NCBI GenBank assembly: GCA_963799395.1
Contig: CAWCWZ010000050.1
Span: 1-64,000 of the forward strand
Reading direction: 5' to 3'
Length of the DNA: 64,000 bases
From: Bog-752 sp963799395
Lineage (GTDB): Bacteria > Actinomycetota > Thermoleophilia > UBA2241
Each line of letters begins with the position of its first letter. Position 1 is the stretch's first letter. Shown here in pieces: positions 47,121 to 56,547 of the stretch. The notes beneath the pieces are model-generated. The model saw only the letters and a list, made by a program, of their open reading frames with translations. It was not told where the DNA came from and did no database searches. Made by a program: the position numbers and the translations under genes.

Positions 47121-47752
47121 TCGAGCAGTTCCACACGGTTCTGGTGCTGGCGCCGCATACCGACGACGGTGAGTTCGGCTGCGGCGGCACGATGGCCCGC
47201 CTCATCGAGGCGGGCGCCGAAGTCACCTACGTCGCCTTCAGCACGGCCGCCAAATCGGTGCCCGAGGGTTTCCCGCGCGACATTCTCAGGACCGAGGTGC
47301 GCGAAGCCACCGCCATCATCGGCGTCGACGAGTCACGCCTGCGTGTCTACGACTTCGAGGTGCGCACGTTCCCCACGGTCCGCCAGGAGATCCTCGAGGA
47401 GATGATCGTCCTGCAACAGGAGCTCGATCCCGATTGCGTCTTCATGCCGGCGCTGATCGACCTGCACCAGGACCACAAGACCGTCGCCGAAGAGGGTCTG
47501 CGCGCCTTCAAGCGCACGACCGTGCTCGCCTACGAGATCCCCTGGAACAACCTCAACTTCTCGCACCAGGCCTACATGCGCCTCGAGGAACGGCACGTGC
47601 AGAAGAAGGTCGACGCCCTTGCCTGCTATCGGTCGCAGCAGCACCGCAACTACGTCCGCGAGGACTACATCCGCAACGTCGCCTTGACGAGGGCCATCGA
47701 CGTCGGCTGCGAATACGCCGAGGTCTTCGAGGTCTACCGCTGGATCGTCTGA
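47117..47752 (+). CDS. PIG-L/LmbE-family deacetylase
   Basis: A 211-residue zinc-dependent N-deacetylase. The metal-binding motif is APHTDDGEFGCGG at residues 12-24, with the second histidine motif LHQDHKTVAEEG near 117. Members remove acetyl groups from GlcNAc in GPI anchors, mycothiol, bacillithiol and surface sugars. ATG 47117 overlaps the upstream stop as ATGA. The next gene, only 8 bases on, encodes an ATP-grasp ligase, so the free amine made here is likely to be re-coupled to something by that ligase. Clean reading frame. Confidence 0.9.
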   Translation: MIEQFHTVLVLAPHTDDGEFGCGGTMARLIEAGAEVTYVAFSTAAKSVPEGFPRDILRTEVREATAIIGVDESRLRVYDFEVRTFPTVRQEILEEMIVLQQELDPDCVFMPALIDLHQDHKTVAEEGLRAFKRTTVLAYEIPWNNLNFSHQAYMRLEERHVQKKVDALACYRSQQHRNYVREDYIRNVALTRAIDVGCEYAEVFEVYRWIV

Positions 47753-47760
47753 ACCGTTCC

Positions 47761-48804
47761 GTGACGCCGCCGCCCCTGAAGCTCGCTCTGACCGCGGCCG
47801 GCTGTCCCGGCGCGGCCACGCTCATCCGCATGTTCAAAGCCAATGGCGAGCGCGAGGTCGAGATCTTCGGCGTCGACGCCCGAGCCGACGCCATCGGCCG
47901 GTTCCTTTGCGACGGGTTCGAGACCGTTCCTGCCGGCGCCTCGCCCGACTACATCCCGGCGCTCCTCGGCATCGTGGCACGCGAGCGTCCCGACGTGCTG
48001 TTCGTGCAGTCGAGCCATGAGGTCGGTCCCATCGCCCGCCACCGGGGAGCGTTCGAGGAGCTCGGGGCCAAGGTGCTGGTGGCCGGGCCCGAGGCCATCG
48101 ACCTGTGCAACGACAAGGCCGCGATGCACGCCGCCATGGCCGGGCTGCCGGTGCCCCAACCGAGGCTGCTCCTGCCGGCCGACCTCGATGCGTTCGTCGC
48201 AGGCGCCCACGAGCTCGGCTACCCCGGCCTGCCGGTCTGCTTCAAGCCGCCGGTGAGCAAGGGCTCGCGCGGTTTCCGCGTCCTTTCGGCCACCATCGAC
48301 AAGGTCGACCTGCTGCTCCACGAGCGGTCGAACAGCCTCTACCTGACTCTGGACGAGTTCGTCTCGCTGTTCACGGGCGTCGAGCCGTTCCCCAGCCTCA
48401 TGCTGATGGAGTTCGTCGAGGGCATCGAGCTCACCGTCGACGCGCTGGTCGACCACGGCGAGATCGTGCTCGCCCAGGTCAAGACCCGCGAGGCCATCGA
48501 CACGGGCCTCGCGATGTCGTTCAGGACGGTCGACCGACCCGACCTGATCGAGGTCTCGCGCCACGTCTGCCGGCGCCTGTCGCTCGACTGGTTCGTCAAC
48601 ATCCAGTTCAAGGGCGACCACCTTCTCGAGGTCAATCCGCGGGTCTCGACCTTCGTCTTCCAGGACGACTTCATCCTGCCGTACCTGGGTGTCAAGTACG
48701 CGCTGGGCGAGCTCGACGCCGACGCTTTGCGGGCCGCCCAGGCACGGGTTCGTCCGTCGCGGCGCACCGTGCGCTACTACGACCAGGTCTTCTGGGACGT
48801 CTGA
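47761..48804 (+). CDS. ATP-grasp ligase, carbamoyl-phosphate-synthase-like
   Basis: A 347-residue ATP-grasp enzyme that forms an amide or similar bond via an acyl-phosphate. The N-terminal pre-ATP-grasp part has VDARADAIGRFLCDG. ATP-binding elements are FKPPVSKGSRGFRVL and LMEFVEGIELTVDALVDHG, and the metal-binding LEVNPRVSTFV follows. GTG 47761 follows the PIG-L stop by 8 bases. Acceptor and donor are unknown. The tight pairing with a deacetylase suggests ligation of an amino acid or acid to a deacetylated amino-sugar. Clean frame. Confidence 0.83.
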   Translation: MTPPPLKLALTAAGCPGAATLIRMFKANGEREVEIFGVDARADAIGRFLCDGFETVPAGASPDYIPALLGIVARERPDVLFVQSSHEVGPIARHRGAFEELGAKVLVAGPEAIDLCNDKAAMHAAMAGLPVPQPRLLLPADLDAFVAGAHELGYPGLPVCFKPPVSKGSRGFRVLSATIDKVDLLLHERSNSLYLTLDEFVSLFTGVEPFPSLMLMEFVEGIELTVDALVDHGEIVLAQVKTREAIDTGLAMSFRTVDRPDLIEVSRHVCRRLSLDWFVNIQFKGDHLLEVNPRVSTFVFQDDFILPYLGVKYALGELDADALRAAQARVRPSRRTVRYYDQVFWDV

Positions 48805-48890
48805 GACGGCCCAGGCCCAGTGGCCGCACCGGGTAACGCGGCCGGCCCGAGCGGAGCTCGGTCGGAGCGCGGGGCCCGCGGAGCCGGTGG

Positions 48891-48896
48891 TATGAT
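48891..48896 (+). promoter_or_regulatory. -10 hexamer TATGAT, leaderless start
   Basis: TATGAT preceded by GGTGG and ending eight bases before the GTG at 48905; there is no ribosome-binding site. It could start a second transcript within the cassette. Confidence 0.5.
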
Positions 48897-48904
48897 GCGC
48901 TGTC

Positions 48905-50098
48905 GTGAACATCCTCGTGGTCTCACACCTGTATCCCTCGCCGGCCCGGGCCGGCTCGCTCTTCGTCCACGATCAGGTCCTCGCGCTGCGCGAGCTCGGC
49001 GTCGAGGCCTGCGTCATCGCGCCGACGATCTCCACGCCGCGACTGCTGCGCATCAACGACCGTCTGCGGGCACGCGGCGCCACGCCGCCGGCGGCGCTGA
49101 TCGACGGTATCGCCGTGGAGTACCCCCGGGTGGTGGTGCCGCCCCGCCGGCTCCTGGCCCACCGTCAGGGCGACCTGTTCTACCGCGGTCTGCGGACCGT
49201 CCTGCCCTCCTTGCGGTCGCGCGGACTCGACCTCATCCACGCCCACCAGGCGCTCCCCGACGGCGCCGCGGCGCGGCTGCTCGCGGCGGACCTGGGCGTC
49301 GCCTACGTCGTCACCGTCCACGGCGCCGACGTGAACGTGAACCTCAGACGGCCGGGACCGGTGCGTGACACCACCGTGTGCGCTCTCCACGGCGCCGCCG
49401 CGGTCATGGCCGTCAGCAGCGCGGTCGCCCGCCGCCTCGAGGGCGACGTTGCCCGCGGGCGGCTGCACACCGTGCTGAACGGCGTGACGGGACACGATCA
49501 GGTGGCCCCCAGCGAGCTGCTGCCCGGGCGCCCGCTCATCCTGTCGGCCGGCAACCTCTACGCGTCCAAAGGGCACGCCGTCGTGCTCGCCGCCCTGGCG
49601 CGCCTCGACGCGCAGCGCCGCGACGTCGCCTACGTCGTGGTCGGAGATGGGCCCGAGAAGGCCCGCCTCGAGACTCGCGCCCGCGAGCTCGGCCTCGCGG
49701 CGCAGGTCACGTTCCTCGGGTGGCGGCCGCACAACGAGGTGCTCGGTCTCATGGCGCGCGCCGACGCCTTCGTCCTGCCCAGCGCACCCGAAGGCTTCGG
49801 GCTCGTCTACGCCGAGGCCATGGCCCAGGGCACGCCGGTGATCGCCTGCCGCGGCGAAGGTCCCGACGACTTCGTCGAAGACGACGTCAGCGGCCTGCTC
49901 GTGCCACCGGGCGACGCCGACGCGGTGGCCCGCGCCATCGCCCGACTGCTCGACGACCGGGCCGCCGCCGCCCGGCTGGCCGAGGCCGGCCGCGCGGCCG
50001 TGGCCGCCCTCACCTGGCGGCGCAACGCGGAGCGTCAGCTCGAGATCTACGAGCGTGTCTTGTCCGGCCGGCCGGCGGCGACTCGGGCGCGGGCATGA
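48905..50098 (+). CDS. glycosyltransferase family 4
   Basis: Intact 397-residue GT4 enzyme. The N-terminal domain has VSHLYPSPARAGSLFVHDQV, and LIHAHQALPDGAAA and YVVTVHGADVN follow. The donor domain shows LSAGNLYASKGHAVVLAAL, VGDGPEKARLE, and the EX7E-type motif in PSAPEGFGLVYAEAMAQGTPVIA. Typical of retaining transferases that build capsule or wall polysaccharides from nucleotide sugars. GTG 48905 sits just after a TATGAT hexamer. Its stop overlaps the next start as ATGA. Confidence 0.9.
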   Translation: MNILVVSHLYPSPARAGSLFVHDQVLALRELGVEACVIAPTISTPRLLRINDRLRARGATPPAALIDGIAVEYPRVVVPPRRLLAHRQGDLFYRGLRTVLPSLRSRGLDLIHAHQALPDGAAARLLAADLGVAYVVTVHGADVNVNLRRPGPVRDTTVCALHGAAAVMAVSSAVARRLEGDVARGRLHTVLNGVTGHDQVAPSELLPGRPLILSAGNLYASKGHAVVLAALARLDAQRRDVAYVVVGDGPEKARLETRARELGLAAQVTFLGWRPHNEVLGLMARADAFVLPSAPEGFGLVYAEAMAQGTPVIACRGEGPDDFVEDDVSGLLVPPGDADAVARAIARLLDDRAAAARLAEAGRAAVAALTWRRNAERQLEIYERVLSGRPAATRARA

Positions 50099-51242
50099 CC
50101 GGGCCGGTCCCCGTCGTCCACGTCTCGGTCGTCCACCCGCCGGACGAACCTCGGATCTACGAACGTGAGTGCCGCACCCTGGCGCAGGCCGGCTACGACG
50201 TGACGTATCTCGCGCCGGGCGCGCCCGCCGGCCGCGACGCCTACGGCGTCCGCCGGGCGGCCCTGCCGGCGCGCTCGCGGACCAGCCGCTGGCTCAGCTC
50301 CCGCGAGATCTGCGCCGAGCTGCGCCGGCTGCGGCCCTTCGTGGTGCACATTCACGACCCCGAGCTGCTCACCCTGTTCCCCCTGCTGCGGCCCTTCGTG
50401 CCGCGCCTCGTGTGCGACGTGCACGAGTACGTGCCCGAGCAGATCATGGCCAAGGAGTACATCCCGGCGGGCGCCCGGCGAGCCGTGTCGAGAGCCAGCG
50501 GCTTCGCCTGCGCGGGCTCGCGGGCTGGTCCGACGGCGCCGTCGTCGCCTACGACGGCATGCTGGGCCAGTTCGGCAGCCGGCCGCGTCTGCGCATGGTC
50601 GTCCCGAACTACCCTCGCCTGGCGCACTTCGAAGGCGCCGAGCCGATCGCCGAGCTCGCCGCCGATCCCCGGCTGCGCCTGGTCTACATCGGCGGCCTGT
50701 CGCCGATGCGCGGCTGCACGCTCATGCTCGACGTCATGGAGCGCCTCGACCGCGACGACGCCCTGCTCGTGCTCGGCGGCGGCTTCGCCTCGCCCGAACT
50801 GGAGCGCGAGGCAAAGGCGCGCCTGGCCGGCGGCCTCGACGACCGCGTGCGCTTCCTCGGGCGCGTGCCGCGCGACGAGGTGCCGCGCTATCTGGCGTCG
50901 GCCGAGGTCGTCTGGAACCCGATGCTGCCGAGCGTCCAGTACGCCCTGCCCAGCGTCGAGACGAAGATCTACGAGGGCGGGGCCGCGGGCCTCGCCGTGC
51001 TCACGAGCGACCTCACGGGACGAACCGAGCTGGTCGCCGGCGAGGGGTTCGGCATCGCCGTGGCGCCCACCGTCGAAGGTCACCTGGGCGGCGTCCGCCG
51101 CCTCATCGCCGACCGCGCGTCCGTGGCCGTCATGGGCGAGCGGGGCCGCGCGCTCGTCCGCGAGCGCTACTCCTGGGAGGCGTTCGAGGGGCGCTTTCTC
51201 GACTTCTACGACCGGGTCTGCGGCGCCCGTACCGGCGACTGA
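50095..51242 (+). CDS. glycosyltransferase, GT4-like
   Basis: About 382 residues. The N-terminal domain begins VVHVSVVHPPDEPRIYEREC and contains VVHIHDPELLTLFPLLRP and VCDVHEYVPEQIM. The donor domain has LVYIGGLSPMRGCTLMLDVM, LLVLGGGFASPELE and LPSVETKIYEGGAAGLAVL. One frameshift at about 50,510, between GFACAGSRA and LAGWSDGAVVAYDGM. ATG 50095 overlaps the preceding stop. Sequence is clearly different from the GT before it, so they add different sugars. Confidence 0.85.
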
Positions 51243-51266
51243 CGGCGTGGCTACGCCGCTCGCGCC

Positions 51267-52552
51267 ATGAGGATCCTCTACTTCCATCAGTACTTCGCCA
51301 CCCGCGAGAGCGCCACCGCGACCCGCTCGCTCGAGCTCGCCCGAAGGCTCGTCGAGCGCGGCCACGAGGTGACCGTGGTAAGCAGCATCGCCGCGCTTCC
51401 GCAGGACGGTGGCCCAGGGTCGGGGGCCGGGCGGCTTGTCGTCCGCGACAGAATCGACGGCATCGACCTTCTGCTGCTGAGAGTCCCCTACTCCAACTAC
51501 TTCTCGTACCCGCGGCGTCTCGCCGCGTTCGCGCTGTTCACCGCCGGGGCGAGCCTCGCCGGGCCGCTCCTGCCGCGCCCCGACGTCGTGTTCGCCTCAT
51601 CGACGCCGCTCTCGATCGGCATTCCCGGGTTGCTCACCGCGCGCCTCAGGGGAGCGCCGTTCGTCTTTGAGCTGCGGGACCTGTGGCCGGACGTGCCGAT
51701 CGCCATCGGCGCCTTGCGCAGTGGGCCGCTGATCGTCGCGGCGCGAGCGCTCGAAGATCTGCTCTACCGCGGGGCCGCGCGGATCGTCGTGCTCAGCGAG
51801 GCCAGCCGCGACGCCCTGCTCGCTCGCGGCGTACCGGCCGCCAAGCTCGTGTTCGTGCCCAACGCCTGCGACCTCGACCTCTTCTCGCCCGACGTCGTCG
51901 ACGCCGACTTCAGGCCGCGCCACGGCCTCGAGGGCAGGTTCGTCGCCCTCTACACCGGGGCCATGGGCCGCGCCAACGGCCTCGACCAGCTCGTCGACGC
52001 CGCGATCGCCCTGCGGGCCGCCGGCCGCGACGATGTGGCGCTCGTCGCCGTCGGCGACGGCGGCCGGCGGCCGCGGCTCGAGGCGCGCGTCCGTGAGCTC
52101 GGACTCGACAACCTGCTCGTCTTGCCGCCGCTGCCCAAGCGGCGACTCGCCGGTGTGGTCGGCGCCGCCGACGTCACGCTCACCCTGTTCGCTCCCGACC
52201 CCGTGTTCGAGACCAACTCGCCCAACAAGTTCTTCGACTCGCTGGCCGCCGGCCGGCCGGTGATCGTCAACCTCGACGGCTGGCTGCGGCGCGTCGTCGA
52301 GGACGCCCGCGCCGGCGTCTACGTGCCGGCCGGCGACGGACAGGCTCTAGCGGCCGCCCTAGCGGCCTTGGCCGACGAGCCGGCACTGGTGGCGAGTATG
52401 GCGGCGAGCGCCCGCCGCCTGGCCGAAGGCGACTTCGACCGCGACGTCATGGCCGGCGGCTGTGCGCGGCGCTCGAGAGCGCCGCGCACAGCCGCCCGGC
52501 CGGCGCGCCGCATGCGGACGGCCGCCCTCGCGCAAAGGAAGCCCGGCGATGA
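51267..52552 (+). CDS. glycosyltransferase family 4 (WbuB/WcaI-like)
   Basis: About 428 residues. MRILYFHQYFATRESATATR and FELRDLWPDVPIAIG are characteristic of WbuB-type transferases that act early in O-unit or exopolysaccharide synthesis. The donor domain has LYTGAMGRANGLDQLVDAA, VGDGGRRPRLEARV and TNSPNKFFDSLAAGRPVIV. A frameshift near 52,452-52,460 is needed to finish at 52,552 (CAALESAAHSRPAGAP in the corrected frame). The shift lies at the edge of a 20-base perfect inverted repeat. The stop overlaps the next start. Confidence 0.85.
52455..52496. repeat. perfect 20-base inverted repeat, 2-base centre
   Basis: GGCGGCTGTGCGCGGCGCTC at 52455-52474 is followed after GA by its exact reverse complement at 52477-52496. 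It lies in the last codons of the WbuB-like gene and 52 bases before the next start. Transcribed, it would form a very stable hairpin. Confidence 0.85.
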
Positions 52553-53289
52553 CCACGTCTCCCGGCGATCGGGCCGACCCGGACGGCGCTTTGCCCGACG
52601 ACGAAGCGCGCGACACGCGACCCGGTGCGGCCGGATCGACCGGCGCCACGCCGAACCCCGACGGCTTCTATGAGCGCCACGGCAAGCGCCTGATCGACCT
52701 GGCGGCCGCCGGGGTCGGCACCGTGCTCGCGGCGCCGCTTCTCGCCGGACTCGCCCTGACCGTGTACGTGACGAGCGGCCGGCCGGTCGTGTTCGTACAG
52801 GACCGGGTCGGCAAGGACGGCGTCCTCTTCGGCATGTACAAGTTCCGCTCGATGATCCCCGACGCCGTCGAGCACGGCGCCGGCTTCTACGTCGAGGACG
52901 ACGACGACCGCATCACCTGGGCCGGCCGCTGGATGCGGGCCTTCAGCTTCGACGAGCTGCCCCAGCTCCTGAACATCCTCAAGGGTGACATGAGCATCGT
53001 CGGCCCGCGCCCCAACCTCGAATTCGTGGTCGAGGAGTACCGCGACCGCTTCGAGCGCATCCTCAAGGTCAAGCCCGGACTCACCTGCTTCGTGGCCATC
53101 AACGGCCGCAACCGGCTGCAGCGCTCCGAGATGCTCGACTGGGACGAACGCTATGTCGAGACCCTCGGACTGCGCACCGACCTGCAGATCATCCTGCGGA
53201 CGATCCCCACGGTCATCCTGCGGCGGGGATCGACCAACGACGTGCCGCGGGAGTTCATCGAGGACATCCCGCCGGCCGCGAGCCGCTAG
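52549..53289 (+). CDS. initiating sugar-phosphate transferase (WcaJ/WbaP family)
   Basis: A 246-residue membrane-associated polyprenyl-phosphate hexose-1-phosphate transferase that starts glycan assembly by moving a sugar phosphate onto undecaprenyl phosphate. A disordered 45-residue lead is followed by one membrane segment (LIDLAAAGVGTVLAAPLLAG). The catalytic domain has VVFVQDRVGKDG, MYKFRSM, FDELPQLLNILKGDMS and IVGPRPNL. ATG 52549 follows AAGGAAGCCCG. It ends at 53289 with a clean frame. This is the expected first enzyme of the cassette. Confidence 0.92.
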   Translation: MTTSPGDRADPDGALPDDEARDTRPGAAGSTGATPNPDGFYERHGKRLIDLAAAGVGTVLAAPLLAGLALTVYVTSGRPVVFVQDRVGKDGVLFGMYKFRSMIPDAVEHGAGFYVEDDDDRITWAGRWMRAFSFDELPQLLNILKGDMSIVGPRPNLEFVVEEYRDRFERILKVKPGLTCFVAINGRNRLQRSEMLDWDERYVETLGLRTDLQIILRTIPTVILRRGSTNDVPREFIEDIPPAASR

Positions 53290-53326
53290 GACGAAGGCTC
53301 CGGTCGCGCCTCGCCGCGCCGTACGG

Positions 53327-53332
53327 TAGGAT
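53327..53332 (+). promoter_or_regulatory. -10 hexamer TAGGAT, leaderless start
   Basis: TAGGAT preceded by CGG and ending six bases before the ATG at 53339, without a ribosome-binding site in between. Confidence 0.45.
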
Positions 53333-53338
53333 GCCCCG

Positions 53339-54523
53339 ATGACCGCGCGAACTCCCGCCATCCTCGGGGGCCCAGCCGCCTTCCCCGACCGTTTGCACCT
53401 GCTGCGTCCGACGCTGCCGTCGTACGACGAGCTCGAACCCGAGCTGCGACGGCTCAGCGCTTCCGGGATGCTCACCAAGGGGCCCATCCTGCGAGAGTAC
53501 GAACGGCTCCTCGGCGAGCGCCTCGGCGTGCGCCACGCGTTGGGGGTCTCGTCGTGCACGGCCGGCCTCATGCTCGTCTTCGACCGGTTCCGCGGCGCCG
53601 AGATCGTGCTGCCGAGCTTCACGTTCATGGCCACCGCCATGGCCGCGATGTGGGCCGGCCTCAAACCGGTCTTCGCCGACATCGACCCGCTCACATGGTG
53701 CCTGAGCCCGGCCGCCGCCGAGGCCGCGCTCACGGCCGACACGGCGCTCGTGGCGCCCGTCCACATCTTCGGCAACCCGGCCGACACCGAGGCGTTCGCC
53801 GCCCTCGGACAGCGTCGCGACCTCGCGATCGTCTACGACGCGGCCCATGGTTTCGGCGCCCTGCGCGACGGCGCGCCGGTCGGCCGCCAGGGCCTGGCCC
53901 AGGTGTTCAGCACGTCGCCGACCAAGCTGCTCATCACCGGCGAGGGCGGGGTCGTCGCGACCGACGACGACGCGCTCGCCGAGCGCGTCGTCGTCGGTCG
54001 CGAGTACGGCAATCCGGGCACCTACGACCCGCTCTTCGTCGGCTTGAACGCGCGCCTCCCCGAGGTGAGCGCGCTGCTCGGTCTCAAGGGCCTCGCGCTG
54101 CTCGACCGCGAAGCCGACAAGCGCAATGCCCTGGCGGCCGTCTACCGCGAGCTGCTCGGCGCGCTGCCAGGCGTCGGCTTTCAGAGCATCCGCCCGCAGG
54201 ACCGCTCGTCGTTTAAAGACTTCTCGGTGCGCATCCGGGCCGCCGAGTTCGGCCTCACGCGCGATCAGGTCGCCGCAGCGCTGGCCGCCGAGGGCATCGA
54301 CACCCGTGCCTACTACGTGCCGCCGGTGCACCGCAGCCAGGCCTTCGCGACGCTGGGACCTGCGTTCGAGGATCGTCTGCCCGAGACGGCGGCGCTGTGC
54401 GACGAGGTCCTCACGCTGCCCGACTACGGCCTGCTCGCCGCCGAGCTCGTCGAGCGCGTGGCCGCGTGTATGATTGCCCTGCACGAGCGGGCGCCCGGCG
54501 TCCGCCGGGCGCTGGGCGCTTGA
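53339..54523 (+). CDS. DegT/DnrJ/EryC1 sugar aminotransferase
   Basis: Intact 394-residue PLP enzyme that transaminates a keto-sugar nucleotide. Conserved segments are LTKGPILREYERLLGERLG, LPSFTFMATAMAAMWAGLKP, VYDAAHGFGA and the PLP lysine in STSPTKLLITGEGGVV, then YYVPPVHRSQAF at the C-terminus. It is quite different from the DegT gene at 19.1 kb, so it probably acts on another sugar. It shares the cassette with a PIG-L deacetylase, so amino-sugars are likely in the product. No dehydratase is nearby; the one at 21.3 kb may supply it. Confidence 0.88.
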   Translation: MTARTPAILGGPAAFPDRLHLLRPTLPSYDELEPELRRLSASGMLTKGPILREYERLLGERLGVRHALGVSSCTAGLMLVFDRFRGAEIVLPSFTFMATAMAAMWAGLKPVFADIDPLTWCLSPAAAEAALTADTALVAPVHIFGNPADTEAFAALGQRRDLAIVYDAAHGFGALRDGAPVGRQGLAQVFSTSPTKLLITGEGGVVATDDDALAERVVVGREYGNPGTYDPLFVGLNARLPEVSALLGLKGLALLDREADKRNALAAVYRELLGALPGVGFQSIRPQDRSSFKDFSVRIRAAEFGLTRDQVAAALAAEGIDTRAYYVPPVHRSQAFATLGPAFEDRLPETAALCDEVLTLPDYGLLAAELVERVAACMIALHERAPGVRRALGA

Positions 54524-54581
54524 GCGAGCGCCGCCGCAGGGCGCGCCTCGCGCCGCCGGGCCCCCTCGAACGGAGGCGACT

Positions 54582-55457
54582 GTGACGACAGACGAACGCT
54601 ACGACATCGATCTCGGCGCGTACGTGCGCGGCCTGCTGCACTGGTGGTGGGTCATCGTCGTGCTCGCCATCCTGGGCGCGGTCATCGGCGCCGGCTTGAC
54701 CGTCACGCGCCCCACGGTCTACCAGGCGATGAGCTCCGTGTACCTCGGCCAGCCGACCGACGCCAACGGCAACCCCATTTCGGCCATCAACACCGATCCT
54801 CGGGCCGCCATCCAGATCGGCAATGCCGAGAGCACCCTGGCCCAGGTCGCCCGACAGGTCGGGGACGGCGAGACCGTGCGCCGCCTGCACGCGAACGTGT
54901 CGGTCACCACGCCGGCGCTGACGACCAAGACCGCGACCGCGCCGATCAACATCGTCGACGTGAGCGTCCGCGACAGCAAACGGGCGCGCGCCGCGGCGGC
55001 GGCGAACGCCATCGCCGCTCGCATCGTCGACCGTCTCGGGGTCTTCGACACCGCCAAGATCGCCCTGCTGACGGCCCAGGTCGCAAGCGACGGCAAGCGC
55101 CTGACGCAGCTCACGGCGCAAAACGACGCCGCCCAACGGGCGCTCGGCGCCGTCGCCGCCGGCGGCGGAACGGCTGCGGACAAGGCCATGGCGAGCGCGC
55201 CCTACCTGGGCATCGCCCAGTCGGCGAATGCCGAGATGCAGACCCTGCTCGACGACAGGCGCTCGGCCGCCCTCGCGCTGCTCGTGGCGCGCGGCGTCGA
55301 AGCTCCCGCCGTCCTCGCCCCGGCCGCGCCGCCCTCGAGCCCCCAGCCCCGTTCGGTCAAGGTGAACACCGCCGTCGGCCTGCTGGTGGGCCTGGTCGTC
55401 GGGCTCGTGGCGGCCGCCGTGCTCGAATGGCGGCGGCGCGAGGGCGCTCCCGCCTGA
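54582..55457 (+). CDS. Wzz-like polysaccharide chain-length / co-polymerase protein
   Basis: A 291-residue protein with the Wzz topology: N-terminal membrane helix (LHWWWVIVVLAILGAVIG, residues 18-40), a long external region with YQAMSSVYLGQPTD and a coiled helix, and a second membrane helix near the C-terminus (VGLLVGLVVGLVAAAVLEW, about 260-283), then a short basic tail. No kinase domain or Tyr-rich tail. GTG 54582 follows ACGGAGGCGACT. It would regulate glycan length in the cassette. Last gene on this strand before the amidase. Confidence 0.85.
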   Translation: MTTDERYDIDLGAYVRGLLHWWWVIVVLAILGAVIGAGLTVTRPTVYQAMSSVYLGQPTDANGNPISAINTDPRAAIQIGNAESTLAQVARQVGDGETVRRLHANVSVTTPALTTKTATAPINIVDVSVRDSKRARAAAAANAIAARIVDRLGVFDTAKIALLTAQVASDGKRLTQLTAQNDAAQRALGAVAAGGGTAADKAMASAPYLGIAQSANAEMQTLLDDRRSAALALLVARGVEAPAVLAPAAPPSSPQPRSVKVNTAVGLLVGLVVGLVAAAVLEWRRREGAPA

Positions 55458-55507
55458 CCGGCGCGGCGGCGCGACCGGCGGCGCGGCCTCAGCCGCTCGC
55501 GCCGCCC

Positions 55508-56323
55508 TCAGTCCCAGGAGCGATAGAGCCCGGCGCGCCGGTGGCCGAGCACCGGCAGCTGCTCGCGGACCCGGTCGACCGCCCCCAGGTCGAGCTCCGC
55601 CTGGCAGAGCCCGACACCGTCGGCGGCGACGGTCAGCACAGCGCCCCACGGATCGACGATCATGCTGTGTCCGTAGCAGTGGCGGTCGGCCCCGTGGACG
55701 CCCCACTGGCCGGCGGCCACCACGAAGCAGCCGTTCTCGATCGCGCGGGCGCGCAGCAGCACCTCCCAGTGGTCGCGTCCGGTGGCCTCGGTGAAGGCCG
55801 AGGGCACGAGGATGATCCGCGCGCCGTGCACCGCGAGCGCCCGGTAGAGCTCGGGAAACCGCAGGTCGTAGCAGATCGTGAGGCCGACGGTCACCCCGTC
55901 GACCTGAGCGGTGACGAGCTCGGAGCCGGCCACGAGGTCGTCGGATTCGCGGTACGACTTGGCGCCGGCGACCGCATCGAACAGGTGGATCTTGCGATAG
56001 ACGGCGAGCGGCGCGCCGGCCGGGTCGAACAGCACGCTGGCGTTGGCAAAACGGTCGGGGCGGTCGCCGATCTCGTAGATCGAGCCGGCCAGGACGTAGA
56101 CGTCGAGCTCCGCCGCGAGGCCGGCCAGCACCCTGTTGCTCGGGCCGTCGGTGGCCTCGGCCACACGCGGGAGCTCGGCGTGGCTGCCCTTGAAGGTCCA
56201 TGTCTCGGGCAGCACGATGAGCCGGGCGCCGGCGGCCGCGGCGCGGCGGACCAGCTCCGCCGCCGTCGCCACGTTGGCGACCTTGTCGGCGCGCGAGTTG
56301 AGCTGCACGCAGGCGACCTTCAC
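55508..56323 (-). CDS. nitrilase-superfamily amidohydrolase (Nit1/omega-amidase-like)
   Basis: A 271-residue C-N hydrolase. The catalytic triad is complete: E40 in LPETWTF, K111 in YRKIHLFD and C151 in TICYDLRFPEL. CYDLRFPE and the RDHWEVLLRARAIEN segment match the Nit/omega-amidase branch, which hydrolyses 2-keto-glutaramate or deaminated glutathione. A start at GTG 56323 begins VKVACVQLNSRADK; no ATG fits better. It is convergent with the Wzz-like gene and divergent from the trp region. No frameshift. Confidence 0.88.
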   Translation of the reverse strand: MKVACVQLNSRADKVANVATAAELVRRAAAAGARLIVLPETWTFKGSHAELPRVAEATDGPSNRVLAGLAAELDVYVLAGSIYEIGDRPDRFANASVLFDPAGAPLAVYRKIHLFDAVAGAKSYRESDDLVAGSELVTAQVDGVTVGLTICYDLRFPELYRALAVHGARIILVPSAFTEATGRDHWEVLLRARAIENGCFVVAAGQWGVHGADRHCYGHSMIVDPWGAVLTVAADGVGLCQAELDLGAVDRVREQLPVLGHRRAGLYRSWD

Positions 56324-56531
56324 GACGGCGCCCCCGCCTCGGGACCGGCGGCCGCGGGCAGGCGCGGGAAGGTCGCGATGCCGGCGCACCGCGGCGAGAC
56401 GAGCGGGTCGGGCGGGCCGTATCCTTTCATGTCTGTCCTGCCGCTCCTCGCGATCGCCTGCCTCGAGTCCAGTATGAACGACGCGCGCCGCGGCGAGAAG
56501 CCGCGAGGGCGCGAGCTCTTGACCTGCGTGG

Positions 56532-56537
56532 TAGAAT
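56532..56537 (+). promoter_or_regulatory. -10 hexamer TAGAAT upstream of the Trp leader
   Basis: TAGAAT preceded by GTGG, with TTGACC at 56519-56524 too near to be its -35. It ends ten bases before the leader-peptide ATG. Confidence 0.45.
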
Positions 56538-56547
56538 CCCCAGCACG

